64,000 nucleotides of DNA, taken from positions 992,001 through 1,056,000 of the forward strand of contig NZ_CP104578.1 in the NCBI RefSeq assembly GCF_036826855.1, in the 5' to 3' direction. Source of the DNA: Streptomyces sp. SJL17-4. Lineage in GTDB: Bacteria; Actinomycetota; Actinomycetes; Streptomycetales; Streptomycetaceae. Every line of letters starts with the position of its first letter. Position 1 is the stretch's first letter. A program made the position numbers and the translations under genes. Positions 63,096 to 64,000 of the stretch are shown in pieces. Under the pieces are notes generated by a model. That model was not told where the DNA came from and searched no databases. It saw only the letters and a program-made list of their open reading frames with translations.

Positions 63096-63136
63096 GGGCT
63101 GTCAGGCGGCGGCGACGACAGGAGGCCGTCGTCGCA

Positions 63137-63994
63137 CTACTTCCTGAAGTGCTCGACCAGACGCGCGTAGCTGTCGCCGCCGAACCCCTCTTCCACGGCC
63201 TTGTTCACCAACTCAAGGGTGTAGCGGGGGAACTCGGCGTCGATGTTCCGCGCCGCACTCTCACGGACCAGGTCCTCGACCGACGGCCGGTGGTGCTGGA
63301 GTGCTCCGTACTCCGTCGCGTACTCCCCGCGGTCGACCTCGTCGGCGATCATCGGGAAGGACGCGAGGAGCGCCGCCAAGGAGGCCTGGGCATCGTCCAG
63401 GAACCGCTTCACCTCGATGCCCTCGCTGGACAGCAGGGCGGCCGCGTGCAGGAAGCCGTTGAGCGTGCCCCACATGGTGCCGTGCACGGCCATGCCGTAC
63501 AGGGCCGGTACGCCGGCGTCCTCGCCGATCAGGGTGCCCCGACCGCCGATGCGCCGGAGCACCGGCTGAAAGCGGTCGTGGACGGAGGCGGAACCACCGT
63601 AGAAGACCACGCTCTCCGCTCCTCCGACGCCCGGAGCGATCGTCATGATCTGGCCGTGGAGGTACTGCGCGCCCCGGCCCTCGACCCAGTCGGCCACCGC
63701 CCTGGCCTCCGCCGACGTACCGTCCGTCAGGTTGACGACGGCCCGGCCGGAGAGCGCGTCGCCCGACGCGTCGAGCAGCTCGCGGGCCGTGGTGGCACCC
63801 TTCACGCTGACGACCACGACGGAACCGGCGGCGACGGCCTCGCGGACGGTCGCGGCCCTCACCGCTCCCTTGGCCACCAGGGAGTCGGCCTTCTCCGGCG
63901 TACGGTTCCACACGGTGGTCGGATGCCCGCCGTCCAGGAACGCGTGCGCGAGCGCCAGGCCCATCTCACCCAGACCGATCACGGTCACGGTCAC
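63137..63994 (-). CDS. Imine reductase-like NAD(P)-dependent oxidoreductase
   Basis: A 285-residue protein of the 6-phosphogluconate dehydrogenase/3-hydroxyisobutyrate dehydrogenase superfamily. Rossmann motif VIGLGEMGLALAHAFLDGGH and NADP-type WNRTPEKA (about residues 28-35), then the family helix GAESVVFYGG and a helical C-terminal domain (VHGTMWGTLNGFLHAAALL). Closest in layout to imine reductases. Substrate not readable. The GTG at 63994 is six bases from the window edge, so a longer N-terminus cannot be excluded. Confidence 0.82.
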   Translation of the reverse strand: MTVTVIGLGEMGLALAHAFLDGGHPTTVWNRTPEKADSLVAKGAVRAATVREAVAAGSVVVVSVKGATTARELLDASGDALSGRAVVNLTDGTSAEARAVADWVEGRGAQYLHGQIMTIAPGVGGAESVVFYGGSASVHDRFQPVLRRIGGRGTLIGEDAGVPALYGMAVHGTMWGTLNGFLHAAALLSSEGIEVKRFLDDAQASLAALLASFPMIADEVDRGEYATEYGALQHHRPSVEDLVRESAARNIDAEFPRYTLELVNKAVEEGFGGDSYARLVEHFRK

Positions 63995-64000
63995 GGGCGG

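Overview
The window is chromosomal DNA of a Streptomyces-like actinomycete. The DNA is very GC-rich, reading frames carry a strong G/C third-position bias, many genes start with GTG, neighbouring genes often overlap through ATGA/GTGA/TGATG, many secreted proteins carry twin-arginine signals, and perfect CebR-type boxes (TGGGAGCGCTCCCA) flank the cellulase genes. I see no rRNA, tRNA, prophage, transposase or CRISPR. Almost everything serves plant cell-wall breakdown, so this is a large polysaccharide-utilisation region.

Layout. (1) 1-5.8 kb: the end of a GH42 beta-galactosidase and a secreted GH53 endo-galactanase, facing a four-gene De Ley-Doudoroff operon (aldolase, kinase, dehydrogenase, DgoD) for oxidative galactose catabolism. 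(2) 5.8-7.0 kb: a gene-free island built of three kinds of repeat. (3) 7.0-14 kb: SMP-30 lactonase, ROK regulator, IclR regulator, an enolase-superfamily sugar-acid dehydratase with a zinc dehydrogenase, and a LacI regulator. (4) 14-17.8 kb: a GH95 hydrolase and a scar where a truncated gene abuts a decayed GH3 gene. (5) 19.2-22.6 kb: GntR regulator plus two dehydratases resembling the L-arabonate branch. (6) 22.7-34.2 kb: one long co-directional run with two ABC permeases, Gfo/Idh oxidoreductase, DUF6807, GH43, a solute-binding protein, CE12, PL1, CE8 and PL9. (7) 34.2-43.5 kb: PL4 rhamnogalacturonan lyase, PadR/membrane pair, sigma factor with a putative anti-sigma factor, a second LacI and GH2 beta-galactosidase. 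(8) 43.7-51.8 kb: rhamnogalacturonan-I operon (binding protein, two permeases, YesL-like DUF624, PL26-like lyase, CE12). (9) 51.9-56.3 kb: GH51 arabinofuranosidase with an unusual hairpin leader, then a CdsA-like protein and an acyltransferase-aminotransferase fusion. (10) 56.4-63.0 kb: GH48, GH5 and GH6 cellulases with CBM2 modules. The window ends inside or at an imine-reductase-like gene.

How it fits together. Secreted lyases, esterases and hydrolases cut homogalacturonan, rhamnogalacturonan-I, galactan/arabinan side chains and cellulose. Two ABC importers take up oligosaccharides. GH2, GH42, GH43, GH51 and GH95 can finish the hydrolysis, and oxidative pathways consume galactose and possibly arabinose. 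Two LacI paralogues with near-identical DNA-binding helices, and AAGCGCTT-centred operators before both ABC operons, before lacZ and before one LacI gene, suggest a shared pectin regulon. The cellulases appear to be under separate CebR control. The ABC importer substrates and the regulator ligands are inferred from context only.
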